Source: Acidobacteriota bacterium
GTDB taxonomy: Bacteria; Acidobacteriota; Terriglobia; Acidiferrales; UBA7541
NCBI GenBank assembly: GCA_021832085.1
Contig: JAKBLM010000027.1
Location: 1-50,509, forward strand
Reading direction: 5' to 3'
Length of the DNA stretch: 50,509 nt
The notes below the pieces were generated by a model. That model made no database searches and was not told the origin of the DNA. It saw only the letters and a program-made list of their open reading frames with translations. Both the position numbers and the translations under genes were made by a program. The number at the start of each line of letters is the position of its first letter. Within the stretch, counting starts at the first letter, position 1. Below are positions 36,701-44,285 of this stretch, piece by piece.

Positions 36701-37674
36701 TCCCGCGTGACCTGGTCGAGCAGAGCCTTGGTTTCCTGGTGCGAGCTGTCGGCGTGGAGCGCTTCGCGCAGCCGCTGCTGCGCCGTTTTCAGGTCGCCTG
36801 CCTCGATGAGCCGCTGGCTTTCAGCCACCAACTCGCTCACCCGCGCCTGTTGCAGCTGCCGCAAAACGGGATCGAGGTCGAGCAGCACCTCTTCCATTGT
36901 CTGGTAGCGATCAATTGCTTCCTTCTGGAGCATGCGGAAAACGATCGCTTCGATCTCATTGTTGCAGTCGACGCCAGGGCTCACCAACGGAGGCGGTTCC
37001 TTCGAGATGATGCTCATCATAAGCGCCGCTGGGTTGTCGCCCTGGAACGGCCGCCTGTAGCTGAGCAGCTCGTAAAAGAGCACGCCCACGGCCCAGATGT
37101 CCGAGCGCTCATCGGCGTGCTCGCCGCGCAGCTGCTGTGGCGACATGTAGCCGAGGGTGCCGATCAGCGTGCCGGTCTGCGTCTTCGAGGCGTCGACCAG
37201 CCGCGCGATGCCGAAATCCACCACCTTCACCGTGCCTTCGGTGGTGCCCATGATGTTGCCCGGCTTGATGTCGCGGTGCACCACGCCGTGCTTGTGCGCG
37301 TATTCGAGCGCCCGGCAGATCTGGATGATGTAGCCGACTTTCTGGGCAAGCGGCATAGGCGCCTGCCGCGCGATCATCTTCTCCAGGCTCTCTCCGCCCA
37401 GATACTCCATCGCGATGAAGGGCAGATCGCCTTCCTTACCCAGCTCGTAGACGGTGACGATATTGGGATGTTGGAGCGCGCCGGCCGACCGCGCTTCCTG
37501 ATAGAAGCGCTCGAGCAGTTCCGGCTTGCCGCTCAGCCCGCTGGTGATCACCTTCAGCGCCACCATGCGCCCGATCAGCGGGTCGCGGGCTTTGTACACC
37601 TCGCCCATGGCGCCCCGGCCGATCTCAGAAGTGATCTCGTACTTCCCGATCGTTCTCAGATCAAGCTCCCCCAC
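33703..37674 (-). CDS. Giant membrane Ser/Thr protein kinase, PpkA-like, with coiled repeats and TonB-like C-terminus
   Basis: I use the GTG at 37674 (VGELDLRTIGKYEI) as start; the frame is open to 37812, so the start is uncertain. The 1323-residue protein has a Hanks kinase domain (about 11-275): Gly-loop GRGAMGEVY, Lys41, HRDIKPGN with Asp135, DFG at 153, GTLGYMSPQQL. A long chain of helical TPR-like/coiled repeats follows to about 810, including a near-exact 48-residue repeat, then a Pro/Ala/Lys linker and one membrane helix (about 920-942). A periplasmic helical part follows, and finally a TonB-C-like domain (LQLSIDSQGHVIGGRVLSG). It likely phosphorylates T6SS partners recognised by the FHA protein and pairs with the divergent PP2C gene. 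Confidence 0.88.
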   Translation of the reverse strand: MGELDLRTIGKYEITSEIGRGAMGEVYKARDPLIGRMVALKVITSGLSGKPELLERFYQEARSAGALQHPNIVTVYELGKEGDLPFIAMEYLGGESLEKMIARQAPMPLAQKVGYIIQICRALEYAHKHGVVHRDIKPGNIMGTTEGTVKVVDFGIARLVDASKTQTGTLIGTLGYMSPQQLRGEHADERSDIWAVGVLFYELLSYRRPFQGDNPAALMMSIISKEPPPLVSPGVDCNNEIEAIVFRMLQKEAIDRYQTMEEVLLDLDPVLRQLQQARVSELVAESQRLIEAGDLKTAQQRLREALHADSSHQETKALLDQVTRELRRQQVLPKVQAQLAKAQEKIDAGQFQQAKAEVQAALHLDSTYEPAREMLAEVEEAVQRTRELDKKLRSTKQRIAAGSLTDAGRELDEMLKLDPQNQQAQELRRQIQEEVDRREQRKRLTDGLQHARDLWSQLRYADCISELEALDKEFPDNIEIAKLLDTARTDQTETDKQKRLAEVRNLLANQQYEQAHDALVALQRHFPEDAGVQNLMKLALDEQGLAARQQRFQQELAALRKLVDEGKHAEAIRQGEPLLTEFPEEFELGELVNFARAEAQRAEQSRRLDEAIAKTRELVAKGAFAEAGQAAEAALAEFPGNGDLGALREEAQKKEQEQRRREQIEKRIREVRTRIEHDELTGAIELARETISTLGPDTNVGELLKTAETERQQRQRKKDQEEQVRNARSRLDAGEVEEATRILDQALATQLLDAADPRVKTFFADVEKKKKVDAAQTLLASGKVGEATQIVNQALATQLLDAADPRVKTFLVEVEKKKQELAAAAPPPPSGAPAESKEASSPTVFSATNISAPAESKAAPAAPPAKPGKAEKKPKSGKQAETAAPAANAKPDVAPAKPAPAKARPAPMPPVVAQPPKNKKTMVIALTGVVIAAVIGGGIYFATNHAKAPAASVASQSAATQTSQASAPPVVPKVNPLEQQQRQLIDQAQQLAGQGNFSAALQKLHGALKLNGPLQQNAQSLVNSIAKAQNNKAAQAALEKENRYWSQAVAAYQENHLDAAARDFQQVVGLGPSAHQAEARNYLDNLIPQARKSDQLYAQAETLARRTNDMGSLQQANQDLKQVIASGGPRAEQAARLQANVNSLLNRSSEYQALVQQFNAGTDNPATLRQLQSKFRSLESGSGTIGQQARLYADRRIPDALKSLQQAAAETPIPEASTSGAAKAAAPATSQRLLWVVTVDSGSVSGIHLTAHPLPYAMVAADAAANAQFELQLSIDSQGHVIGGRVLSGPPLLGRALIHRAEIGWLFSPPGASGATEKVSVQF
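35243..35470 (-). repeat. Tandem 144-bp in-frame repeat inside the giant kinase gene
   Basis: The run encoding DQALATQLLDAADPRVKTF and the equivalent NQALATQLLDAADPRVKTF recur 144 bases (48 codons) apart, each followed by EVEKKKK-like or EKKKQ text. The two units are nearly identical in protein and similar in DNA, pointing to a fairly recent internal duplication of one helical repeat. Confidence 0.8.
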
Positions 37675-38268
37675 CAACAAATTGGCTAACCCAAAGGGTA
37701 CCGGGCGTTGCCCTCTTGCGCAACCGAATCCGCGCATTCCCCGAGCGCGGCGATCGTCCGGCCGCGGGTGCCGCGCAGGCAGGACAGTCCCTTCCTGCCG
37801 GTAGCCCGTCACTCATGACGTCTGTTGCGAAAGAAAAACCTGAAGCGGCGGGTTTCCACGCAAACACCGCCCGTGCTCGCGCCCCGACGGCCGCTTCCTG
37901 TCTTGCCACGCCCTTCGGCCGTAGATTTGCGGTCCCACCTTGGCCATGCCGAAAAGACCGCAACCTGCGACTGGCCGCTTGATACCCCAACTTCAGCGCA
38001 GTGTCAACAGCTACTCCTGCCGCGGCTTCCTGGTCGCAACGGGCATCGGAGCGGCCCATGGTTCACCTCGCGCGCGACGCCAGTTCCGCCGCGTTCGGCT
38101 CTCTGCGAGCCGAATGGTTCTGGCCCGTTACTGCGTGCACGCTTCGCCGCATCGATCTCCGCCCGGCCTTGCAATGCGCTGGCGGGGTTGTTAGCCTAAC
38201 CCGAGTTCTTCTCTGACGGGTCGGGAAAGTTGACAAGCGCAGCGAGAGGAACCTGTTGAGGGATTCGG
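37675..38268. other. Divergent spacer between kinase and phosphatase genes
   Basis: These 594 bases hold no supportable gene; several open frames overlap on both strands without family similarity. A CPAC-containing frame on the minus strand (about 37740-37820) recalls the zinc-ribbon start of some kinases but is out of frame with the kinase here. A TTGACA lies near 38228 without a convincing -10. The region must carry both promoters. Confidence 0.45.
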
Positions 38269-39063
38269 GTGCATCTGGAGATTGGGGCGCGCACCGACGT
38301 CGGACGCGTCCGCGAAAACAACGAAGACAGCTTCGCCGTCGAGCCGGATATCTCGCTGTTTGTCGTCTCCGACGGCATGGGTGGCGAGGAACACGGTGAA
38401 GTCGCCAGCGCCATCGCGGTAGCCGCTGTCACCAAGCACTGTCGCCAGGGTCTCGCCGATCCCAACCTGCCGCTCGAAGGGGAACCCCTCCCCGGTTTTT
38501 CGCCATTCTCCAACCGCTTGCTCAGCGCCATTCGTTGCGCCCACAGCGCCATTTATCGGTTGGCGGCCAGCGATCCCTCCCTGCACGGAATGGGGGCGAC
38601 CGTGGTCGCCGCCTGGGTTCATGAGGATCGGCTCAACCTCGCCCACGTCGGCGATAGCCGCGCCTACCGCCTGCGCTCGGGCCGCTTCGAGCAGCTCACC
38701 CACGATCACTCCCTCGTGGCCGAGCAGGTGCGCCTGGGCCTGCTCACCAGTGAGCAGGCCGCCTCCAGCAGCCTTCAGACCATCCTCACCCGCGCACTGG
38801 GCCACGCCGAGAACGTCGAGGTGGATTTGCAGGAAATTCAGATCGCCAATGATGATACGTTCCTGCTCTGTTCCGACGGGCTTTCCCGCATGGTGCCCGA
38901 TTCCGAGATCGCCGGCGCCATCGACGAGTCGCTCGGACTACAGGCCGCTTCCGATCGCCTGATCGAGCTCGCCAACCGCGCCGGCGGCGAAGACAACATC
39001 ACCGCCGTCCTCTTCCGCGCGAAGCCGGAGCCGCGCGGCTGGTTCCAGCGAACCCACCGCTAG
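38269..39063 (+). CDS. PP2C-family Ser/Thr phosphatase (PppA/Stp1-like)
   Basis: The GTG at 38269 follows a TTGAGGGATT ribosome-site run. The 264-residue protein starts with MHLEIGARTDVGRVRENNEDSF. PP2C motifs are present in order: the metal-binding Asp in NNEDSF, SDGMGG, LAHVGDSRAYRLR, LLCSDGLSRMV, and the C-terminal GGEDNITAVL. It would reverse phosphorylation by the divergent giant kinase, giving the kinase-phosphatase-FHA triad that controls several T6SSs. It is soluble, with no membrane helix. Confidence 0.94.
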   Translation: MHLEIGARTDVGRVRENNEDSFAVEPDISLFVVSDGMGGEEHGEVASAIAVAAVTKHCRQGLADPNLPLEGEPLPGFSPFSNRLLSAIRCAHSAIYRLAASDPSLHGMGATVVAAWVHEDRLNLAHVGDSRAYRLRSGRFEQLTHDHSLVAEQVRLGLLTSEQAASSSLQTILTRALGHAENVEVDLQEIQIANDDTFLLCSDGLSRMVPDSEIAGAIDESLGLQAASDRLIELANRAGGEDNITAVLFRAKPEPRGWFQRTHR

Positions 39064-40088
39064 CTCTTCTCCCCGAACCGCACCACGCAAGCGTCCCTCA
39101 TCCCCAGCAAAGCTGACGCGCCTCGAGGCAAGAAACCTAAAAAGTCTTCAACAACCATCGTCTTCACGGAGCCCCGAACCTGGAGCGCCCGCTGAGGACC
39201 ATTATTCCGAGCCGGTAGTCGCCAGATCGAGGAACGGGCTGAGTTTCGCGTGGCTTTACACTGCGGGATCGGCTCGACTTCTTCGAATGCGCTCGTAAAC
39301 GCGTTGGAGAGACTCCATATCGCCTTCGGAGCGAATTCTTCAACTCTGGATTGAATTCACCTTCGGACTGCATTTTCTGGGGATGACGAAAGCGACGGAC
39401 ATGTTTTTGCTCGTTGGAGCCGCGGTTACTATGTGCGCACTATGCTTTATTTGCGAGGCGCGCAGAACCGTTGCCTCTGCTGGTCCCCACGTGCAGCAAT
39501 CCCTGGCGCGCATGCGGCGTTACCCGCCGGCCGGCGTTGCCGTTTTTCGCGGCGGATTGAAAAAGAGAAGCGGAACCACGCGCGCGCCAACCCGGTGCCG
39601 CACCGCTTGCATTGTGTATTCGAATTCCAGGCGCGTGCCGGACTTTTCCTGGCCCCGTTCGACGCTGGCGAGCGCGATCAGCTTTTTCAGCACAAGCGAC
39701 CACGCCGTGGACGTCGCTTTGCCCACTTGGCGACCGAGCGATTCACCAGCGTAACCAGAAGGCGTCACGAAGGACCAAAGGGGCGATCTTGAACGAGCTC
39801 TGCGCGAAAACCGGCTGCCACCGCAAGCACACCATCCGCCTGTTAAACTGGCCGGCACACGGCTACAAGCTCCAAGCGGACCACCGGCTGTACTTGCGCG
39901 ACAAACTGGTCTACATGGCATTCGCAGTTGAATGTTCAGCAGCCAACTACCGAGGGATCCATCGGCGGATCCTGTGGTAATCCTTGCTCGCACGAGTCCT
40001 CGAAGCTGACGTCATGTGCTCTCGTGCGGGGAAAGCGCGTTTGACGCGTTGAGGAGCAGAGCGTAAATTAGCAAGGGACCCCAAGGAC
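39064..40088. other. Accessory stretch with an IS remnant and no intact gene
   Basis: Between the phosphatase gene and the small exported-protein gene there are about 1,000 bases with only short, family-less open frames, apart from the transposase piece at 39750-39854. It marks the change from the T6SS locus to the metal/redox region. Confidence 0.6.
39750..39854 (+). mobile_element. Remnant of an integrase-type (ISNCY-like) transposase
   Basis: The frame reads RNQKASRRTKGAILNELCAKTGCHRKHTIRLLN. This is the N-terminal helix-turn-helix pattern (YRKAS-KGEKGRILDEFC-GYHRKYAIRLL) of large rve-type transposases. Only about 35 residues remain; the catalytic DDE part is absent and no terminal repeats were found. 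The element is dead. Confidence 0.6.
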
Positions 40089-40493
40089 ATGACTCGCACT
40101 TTTCGTCAGACGGTCGTCGTATTGCTGATCCTGCTTTGGAATACGGCGGGCGTTTACGGAACAGTTTGCCAGGTACGTTGTGACAGGAGCGATTATCTCC
40201 AAGAAATGGCGCAACCTTCGCCTGGGCGAATCGAGCACTCGAAGCTTGGCGCGGTAAACGAACCGGCGCACTCGGATTCGCAATGCCACGCCGGTTGCCG
40301 GTTGGGAAAATGCGTCACGGTCCCGTCGCAACAGCATGTCCAGCCGGCAAATTCCTATCCGCAACCGCTGCTCGCCGAGGTCGCACCAGCCGCACTGGTA
40401 GGTCCAACCGGCACAGGTTCTAGCCCACATTCTCCGCCCCGTTTTTCATCAGGCCGTTCCATCTGCAAAAAACTGACCCTCCTTCGCATCTAG
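40089..40493 (+). CDS. Small cysteine-containing exported protein, unknown
   Basis: The 134-residue protein begins with a signal-peptide-like stretch (MTRTFRQTVVVLLILLWNTAG) and has cysteines in VCQVRCDR and SQCHAGCRLGKC, then a Pro/Ser-rich tail. The CHxGC pattern hints at metal or disulfide chemistry, which fits the downstream cytochrome and metal genes, but I recognise no family. A CCAAGGAC run precedes the ATG. Confidence 0.5.
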   Translation: MTRTFRQTVVVLLILLWNTAGVYGTVCQVRCDRSDYLQEMAQPSPGRIEHSKLGAVNEPAHSDSQCHAGCRLGKCVTVPSQQHVQPANSYPQPLLAEVAPAALVGPTGTGSSPHSPPRFSSGRSICKKLTLLRI

Positions 40494-40622
40494 CTGCAGC
40501 CTAACCGCCTCTCGAATCTCCTGTTTGTTTTTGAGTCGCGGGCGCTTGCCTGGAGGTTGCGGCTCGAAAGACCAACCACACAAGTATCGAGGGATCGCTG
40601 GTTCAGGATCCCGGGGGGCCTG

Positions 40623-41183
40623 ATGAAGCATTTTGTACTCGGAGTGTTGGTAACGATTTTGGCTTTGGTCGGCGGCGTGTATTTCTTTCTGCGCCTGGGA
40701 TTTTTGGATCTCAGGGCGGACCAACAGCCGTCACGATTCGAAGATGGAATGGCGATGAAGTTCCTGGATGCCTCGGTGGGGAGGCGTGCGCGGCAGCGCC
40801 CGAACCCTTTCCAGGCCAGTACGAAAAATCTGGAAGCCGGTCTTAATACCTACGAAACACACTGCTCCCTTTGCCACGGAGATCCCGCGAATCGTCGCAG
40901 CCCCGTTGGCACCACCTTGTATCCGCCTGCCCCACAGTTCCTCGAAAAGGCGCCCGACATGCCCGAAAACCAGAATTTCTACATCATCCGGAACGGAGTT
41001 CGCTGGACCGGAATGCCGGGGTGGAAAAAAGTCCTTAGCAGAGACCAAATCTGGAAACTGACCGCATTCCTGGCCCACATCCAGCATCTGCCTCCAGCTG
41101 TCCAGCAGGAGTGGAAGTCTGCGGCTTCCTTGAAATCAAGCACACCAACAGTGAAAGAACAAGGAGCGAATCGCCATGAATAG
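40623..41183 (+). CDS. Membrane-anchored c-type cytochrome
   Basis: I chose the ATG at 40623 (MKHFVLGVLVTILALVGGVYFFL), whose first ~25 residues are an uncleaved or signal-like membrane helix; the upstream in-frame part lacks similarity. The 186-residue protein has one haem c site, CSLCH, near residue 83 and a distal Met in WTGMPGW. It is a single-haem electron carrier facing the periplasm. It overlaps the next gene by eight bases, so the two are co-translated. Confidence 0.88.
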   Translation: MKHFVLGVLVTILALVGGVYFFLRLGFLDLRADQQPSRFEDGMAMKFLDASVGRRARQRPNPFQASTKNLEAGLNTYETHCSLCHGDPANRRSPVGTTLYPPAPQFLEKAPDMPENQNFYIIRNGVRWTGMPGWKKVLSRDQIWKLTAFLAHIQHLPPAVQQEWKSAASLKSSTPTVKEQGANRHE

Positions 41184-42144
41184 AAGCCTCAGGGATTTTT
41201 CCGGGAACGTGTGGGAGCGGTGGGGGAGCCGATTGAAGCGCGGGTTCTTGTTTGGGCTATTAGCCTCAGTTTGCGCGGCGGCGGGCGCCAAGCCAGCGCG
41301 GGCACAAATGAACCCCTACTTCACCGCCATCAGCAACACGATGCCTAAAAACCACCTGATGCTCATGCTCCTGCCCGATTACCAACTTGCCCGCGTCGGC
41401 CCCAATTACCTCACTTACATGGGCATGGCCGAATACGGCGTCACTAATCGATTGTCCGTTGGCTTCATGGCTGAGGGACAGAAAATCAACGGCTTGCCGA
41501 ATACCTTTGGCGGGGTCCGCTTCAACACCTATTACCAACTTTTCCCGCACGACCACCTGCTCCACCTCACTCTCTACGCCGAGTACGAGGACCTCGACCA
41601 GGCTTCCCTCTACAAGATGGAAGTCAGCGGCTTCGGCGTTTCCGATCTCACCGAGCCCCTCCACGTCGCCCGCAATCTTCCCGCTCACACGCTCGAGCAG
41701 CGCATCATCACATACCACAACTGGGGCCGGCTGAATGCCACTTTCAATTTCATCTCCGAGTTCGACCTCGAAAATCACAACGACTATTTTGGCTATGTCT
41801 GGGGCCTCTTTCGCCAGCCCTGCTGGGACGCCATGTCGGCCATGGCTGGCATGAGCGGAACGAACGGCATGCGCAGCAAACCCATCGCCCCGCCGCGGCT
41901 CTCTTCCCGCCGGCTCGGCTACGGTGTGGAAATGATGGGCGGTCTCGGAGACACGCAGCAATTCGGCTTCTTTTGGCACCGCGAGCAGCAGTACCTCGGA
42001 CCGGTATTCAGTTATTCGCTTGCTCCCAACTGGCGCTTCCGCCTCGAACCGACTTTCGGTCTTTCGAGCGTGAGCGACCACTTCGTTTTGCGGATGGGGC
42101 TTGACTACACAATCAACCATCTGTTCGGCCACCAGTTGGGATAA
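41176..42144 (+). CDS. Outer-membrane beta-barrel-like protein
   Basis: The 322-residue protein has a signal peptide with an Ala-rich end (LLASVCAAAGAKPARA) followed by alternating aromatic/polar strands (YLTYMGMAEYGVTNRLSVGFMAE, HLTLYAEYEDL, WRFRLEPTFGL) and a C-terminal barrel-like ending. It starts inside the cytochrome gene by an eight-base overlap, so a joint role in redox or metal handling is likely. A short Met-rich patch (MSAMAGMSGTNGM) may bind copper. Specific function unknown. Confidence 0.72.
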   Translation: MNRSLRDFSGNVWERWGSRLKRGFLFGLLASVCAAAGAKPARAQMNPYFTAISNTMPKNHLMLMLLPDYQLARVGPNYLTYMGMAEYGVTNRLSVGFMAEGQKINGLPNTFGGVRFNTYYQLFPHDHLLHLTLYAEYEDLDQASLYKMEVSGFGVSDLTEPLHVARNLPAHTLEQRIITYHNWGRLNATFNFISEFDLENHNDYFGYVWGLFRQPCWDAMSAMAGMSGTNGMRSKPIAPPRLSSRRLGYGVEMMGGLGDTQQFGFFWHREQQYLGPVFSYSLAPNWRFRLEPTFGLSSVSDHFVLRMGLDYTINHLFGHQLG

Positions 42145-42454
42145 ACGGGTCCTACCCGCAAGCCCTCCAGCCTTCCGGAGGCCAGGGCGTCGCCGAAGTC
42201 GGCGTGCGGACACCAATTTTCGACCGCAAGCAAAGAAGCGTGGAAGTTGCCAGAACGCAACTCGATTGCGCCCGGGAAGAGGCGGAGCGATTGCGGCCCG
42301 CGCTTAGTCGACGGGCCGCAACTGCTTTCCAGCACGATGAAAAGGAAAGCCGGTGACGGGTGCGAGCAAACGAGCACGGTCAAGGAAGTGCCTGGTGAAA
42401 TGATGTTAATGAAGGGACTCGCCTGGAACCTCACAGAGAATGGCATTGAACATC
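42145..42454. other. Spacer without a supportable gene
   Basis: These 310 bases separate the outer-membrane protein gene from the converging DUF302 gene. A minus-strand frame carries a CPH motif near 42210, discussed among the rejected items. No terminator hairpin was recognised. Confidence 0.4.
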
Positions 42455-42898
42455 TCAGGCATGCCTTTCTCCATTCCGACCAGCGCACATAGAACTGTTT
42501 CCCAGGGACCTGAGATCGGAGCAAATATCTTGCAGCTTGCGGTTGATATCGCCGCCGAGGAGTTCGAGAGCCAACTTTCCCGAGAGGTGTCCAAGCATTG
42601 CGACGTCGGTTGCAGCGACGTGCGTGCCTTCAGGCCCTTCGGCGACGATCAAATGAAATGGCAAGAGGATGCCGGCCTCCTGGTCGGTCAGCACGGCTTG
42701 GTAGGCTTGAAAGGGACTCCAGACAAGGAGCACGGTATATCGGTTCCATCCGAGACCCACGTGCTGCTCGAATTCCCGGTCGAAAGGAATTTCGGCCAAG
42801 ATTCGGAAACCGGAGCGGGAGAGCGACTGGCGGAGCAACACGAGGCATCGCGCGAAAGGCAGTCGGATTGTTGTCGAAACTGCGAGTGATTGGCTCAT
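42455..42898 (-). CDS. DUF302-family protein
   Basis: The ATG at 42898 follows a strong GGAGGTG ribosome site. The 147-residue protein has TIRLPFARCLVLLRQSLSRSGF, EIPFDREFEQHVG, a WNRYTVLLVWSPFQAYQAVL stretch and AGILLPFHLIVAEGPEGTHV, the DUF302 pattern. Such proteins are common beside metal and sulfur genes; biochemistry is unclear. The typical cysteine before the P-x-x-A segment is replaced (VWSPFQA). A sigma-54-like promoter sits upstream. Confidence 0.82.
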   Translation of the reverse strand: MSQSLAVSTTIRLPFARCLVLLRQSLSRSGFRILAEIPFDREFEQHVGLGWNRYTVLLVWSPFQAYQAVLTDQEAGILLPFHLIVAEGPEGTHVAATDVAMLGHLSGKLALELLGGDINRKLQDICSDLRSLGNSSMCAGRNGERHA

Positions 42899-42945
42899 CG
42901 CCGCACCTCCCTGTGAAACTCTATGTCGCGTTCCGCCTCCAACAT

Positions 42946-42961
42946 GGCAGGCCAATGGCCA
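42946..42961 (-). promoter_or_regulatory. Candidate sigma-54 promoter of the DUF302 gene
   Basis: Read on the minus strand, TGGCCATTGGCCTGCC keeps the GG at -24 and GC at -12 with correct spacing against TGGCAC-N5-TTGC. Transcription would start about 38 bases before the DUF302 ATG. The adjacent NtrC-type regulator makes this plausible. Confidence 0.45.
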
Positions 42962-43054
42962 TAATCTCGGCCCGAAAAGAAACGCATAATTATCCTGTTT
43001 TCAACGAGCTTGGATTGCCGTCGGCGGGGCATGATCTACGGGATCTCCTGCTTT

Positions 43055-43070
43055 TGGCGCATTTGAGGCA
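43055..43070 (+). promoter_or_regulatory. Weak candidate sigma-54 promoter upstream of the sensor kinase gene
   Basis: TGGCGCATTTGAGGCA keeps GG and GC at sigma-54 spacing but lacks the T before GC. It lies about 94 bases before the kinase ATG and could allow autoregulation by the NtrC-type partner. Confidence 0.25.
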
Positions 43071-43163
43071 GACCCTGACCGAAATCGTCCGCTGGATGAC
43101 GGATTGCGGCTGTGTGGGAGCAGGATAGAAGCGGGTGTTAAGATGGCAGCAAAGAGGGGCCGG

Positions 43164-44285
43164 ATGACCAGAGAGACAGCATCACGGATCGGAACCGTCA
43201 TCGGAACCGTTGCTGTGGTGTCGCTGCTGCACTACAGCACGGCTCTTCATCATGACTGGCTGCACGCCTTCTTCCAGCGCGCCTATTACGTTGCTGTGCT
43301 GCTCGGTGCGATGTGGTTTGGCTGGCGAGGAGGGCTCTTCGCGGCTGCGCTTTCCGCCCTGGCCTACACGCCGTTTATCATCACCGCCTGGAGTGCTGCT
43401 CCCGCCTACCAGGCAGATCAGTTCGTCGAAGTCGGGATGTTTTTCGTGGTTGGCGTTCTGGCCGGCACGTTCTTTGATCACGAAAAAAGACAACGCATCA
43501 CGGTGGAGGAAACAGCCCGGCGATTGAGCGAAGTGTACGCGCAGTTGCAAGCGTCGTTCGAACAGCTGCGCCGAGCGGATCGGCTCTCCGCACTCGGCGA
43601 GCTTTCGGCCGGTCTGGCCCACGAGATTCGGAACCCACTCGGCTCGATTGAAGGAGCGGTTCAGATTCTCCGCCGGCCCAACCTGGCGGAAGATACCAAG
43701 CAGGAGTTTGGCAAGCTGGCCGCGGACGAGGTGGATCGCCTGAAGGGGCTGCTGACAAACTTTCTGCAATTCGCCAGGCCGCAAGCGCCTCGACGGAGGG
43801 TCACGATGATCAAACCATTGCTCGAGGCGGTTCGCGGCCTTACCGAGGAAACGGCGAAAATGGGCGGTTGTCGCGTGCGGGTCGATTCGCCGGGCGAATT
43901 GCTTTCGGTTACGATTGATCCGGACCAGATCAAACAACTCTTGCTGGACCTCCTGCTCAATGCGGTGCAGGCCATGCCGGAGGGTGGCGAAGTCGTTCTC
44001 CGTGCCTCGAAACGCCCGGATGCAATAACCATAGAAGTGCAGGACGAGGGTGTGGGAATCGATCCGGAGAACCTGGAAAAGATCTTCGACCCCTTCTTTA
44101 CCACTCGGCCGAACGGCACCGGTCTTGGGCTCTCGATCGCCTACCAGATCGTTCGCCAGCATCAAGGAAGACTGGAAGTCCTAAGGAATCCGGGCCGGGG
44201 AATGACCTTTGTAGTCCTCCTGCCACTCGACCTTGGCGAAAAGGCCGGGGATTCCGAAGTGCTTTCCACATTTCCTGAACTATGA
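43164..44285 (+). CDS. Membrane sensor histidine kinase
   Basis: The ATG at 43164 follows an AAAGAGGGG ribosome site; in-frame starts at 43143 and 43104 are weaker. The 373-residue protein has three to four membrane helices in the first ~105 residues, a coiled linker, then a HisKA domain with His153 in LAHEIRNPLGSIEGA. The HATPase domain follows: NAVQAMPEGG, DEGVGIDPENLEKIFDPFFTT, GTGLGLSIAY. It resembles NtrB/ZraS-type kinases and overlaps the regulator gene by four bases (ATGA). The signal is unknown; the metal-protein neighbourhood suggests metal or envelope stress. Confidence 0.93.
   Translation: MTRETASRIGTVIGTVAVVSLLHYSTALHHDWLHAFFQRAYYVAVLLGAMWFGWRGGLFAAALSALAYTPFIITAWSAAPAYQADQFVEVGMFFVVGVLAGTFFDHEKRQRITVEETARRLSEVYAQLQASFEQLRRADRLSALGELSAGLAHEIRNPLGSIEGAVQILRRPNLAEDTKQEFGKLAADEVDRLKGLLTNFLQFARPQAPRRRVTMIKPLLEAVRGLTEETAKMGGCRVRVDSPGELLSVTIDPDQIKQLLLDLLLNAVQAMPEGGEVVLRASKRPDAITIEVQDEGVGIDPENLEKIFDPFFTTRPNGTGLGLSIAYQIVRQHQGRLEVLRNPGRGMTFVVLLPLDLGEKAGDSEVLSTFPEL

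Noticed and set aside
34261..37689. Long plus-strand open frames opposite the giant kinase gene
   Set aside because: They are shadows of the Gln/Ala/Leu-rich repeat region of the kinase on the other strand.
42162..42233. Rieske-like text with CPH near 42210, minus strand
   Set aside because: Only one half of the CxH...CxxH cluster is present and no flanking Rieske pattern exists; too short to support.
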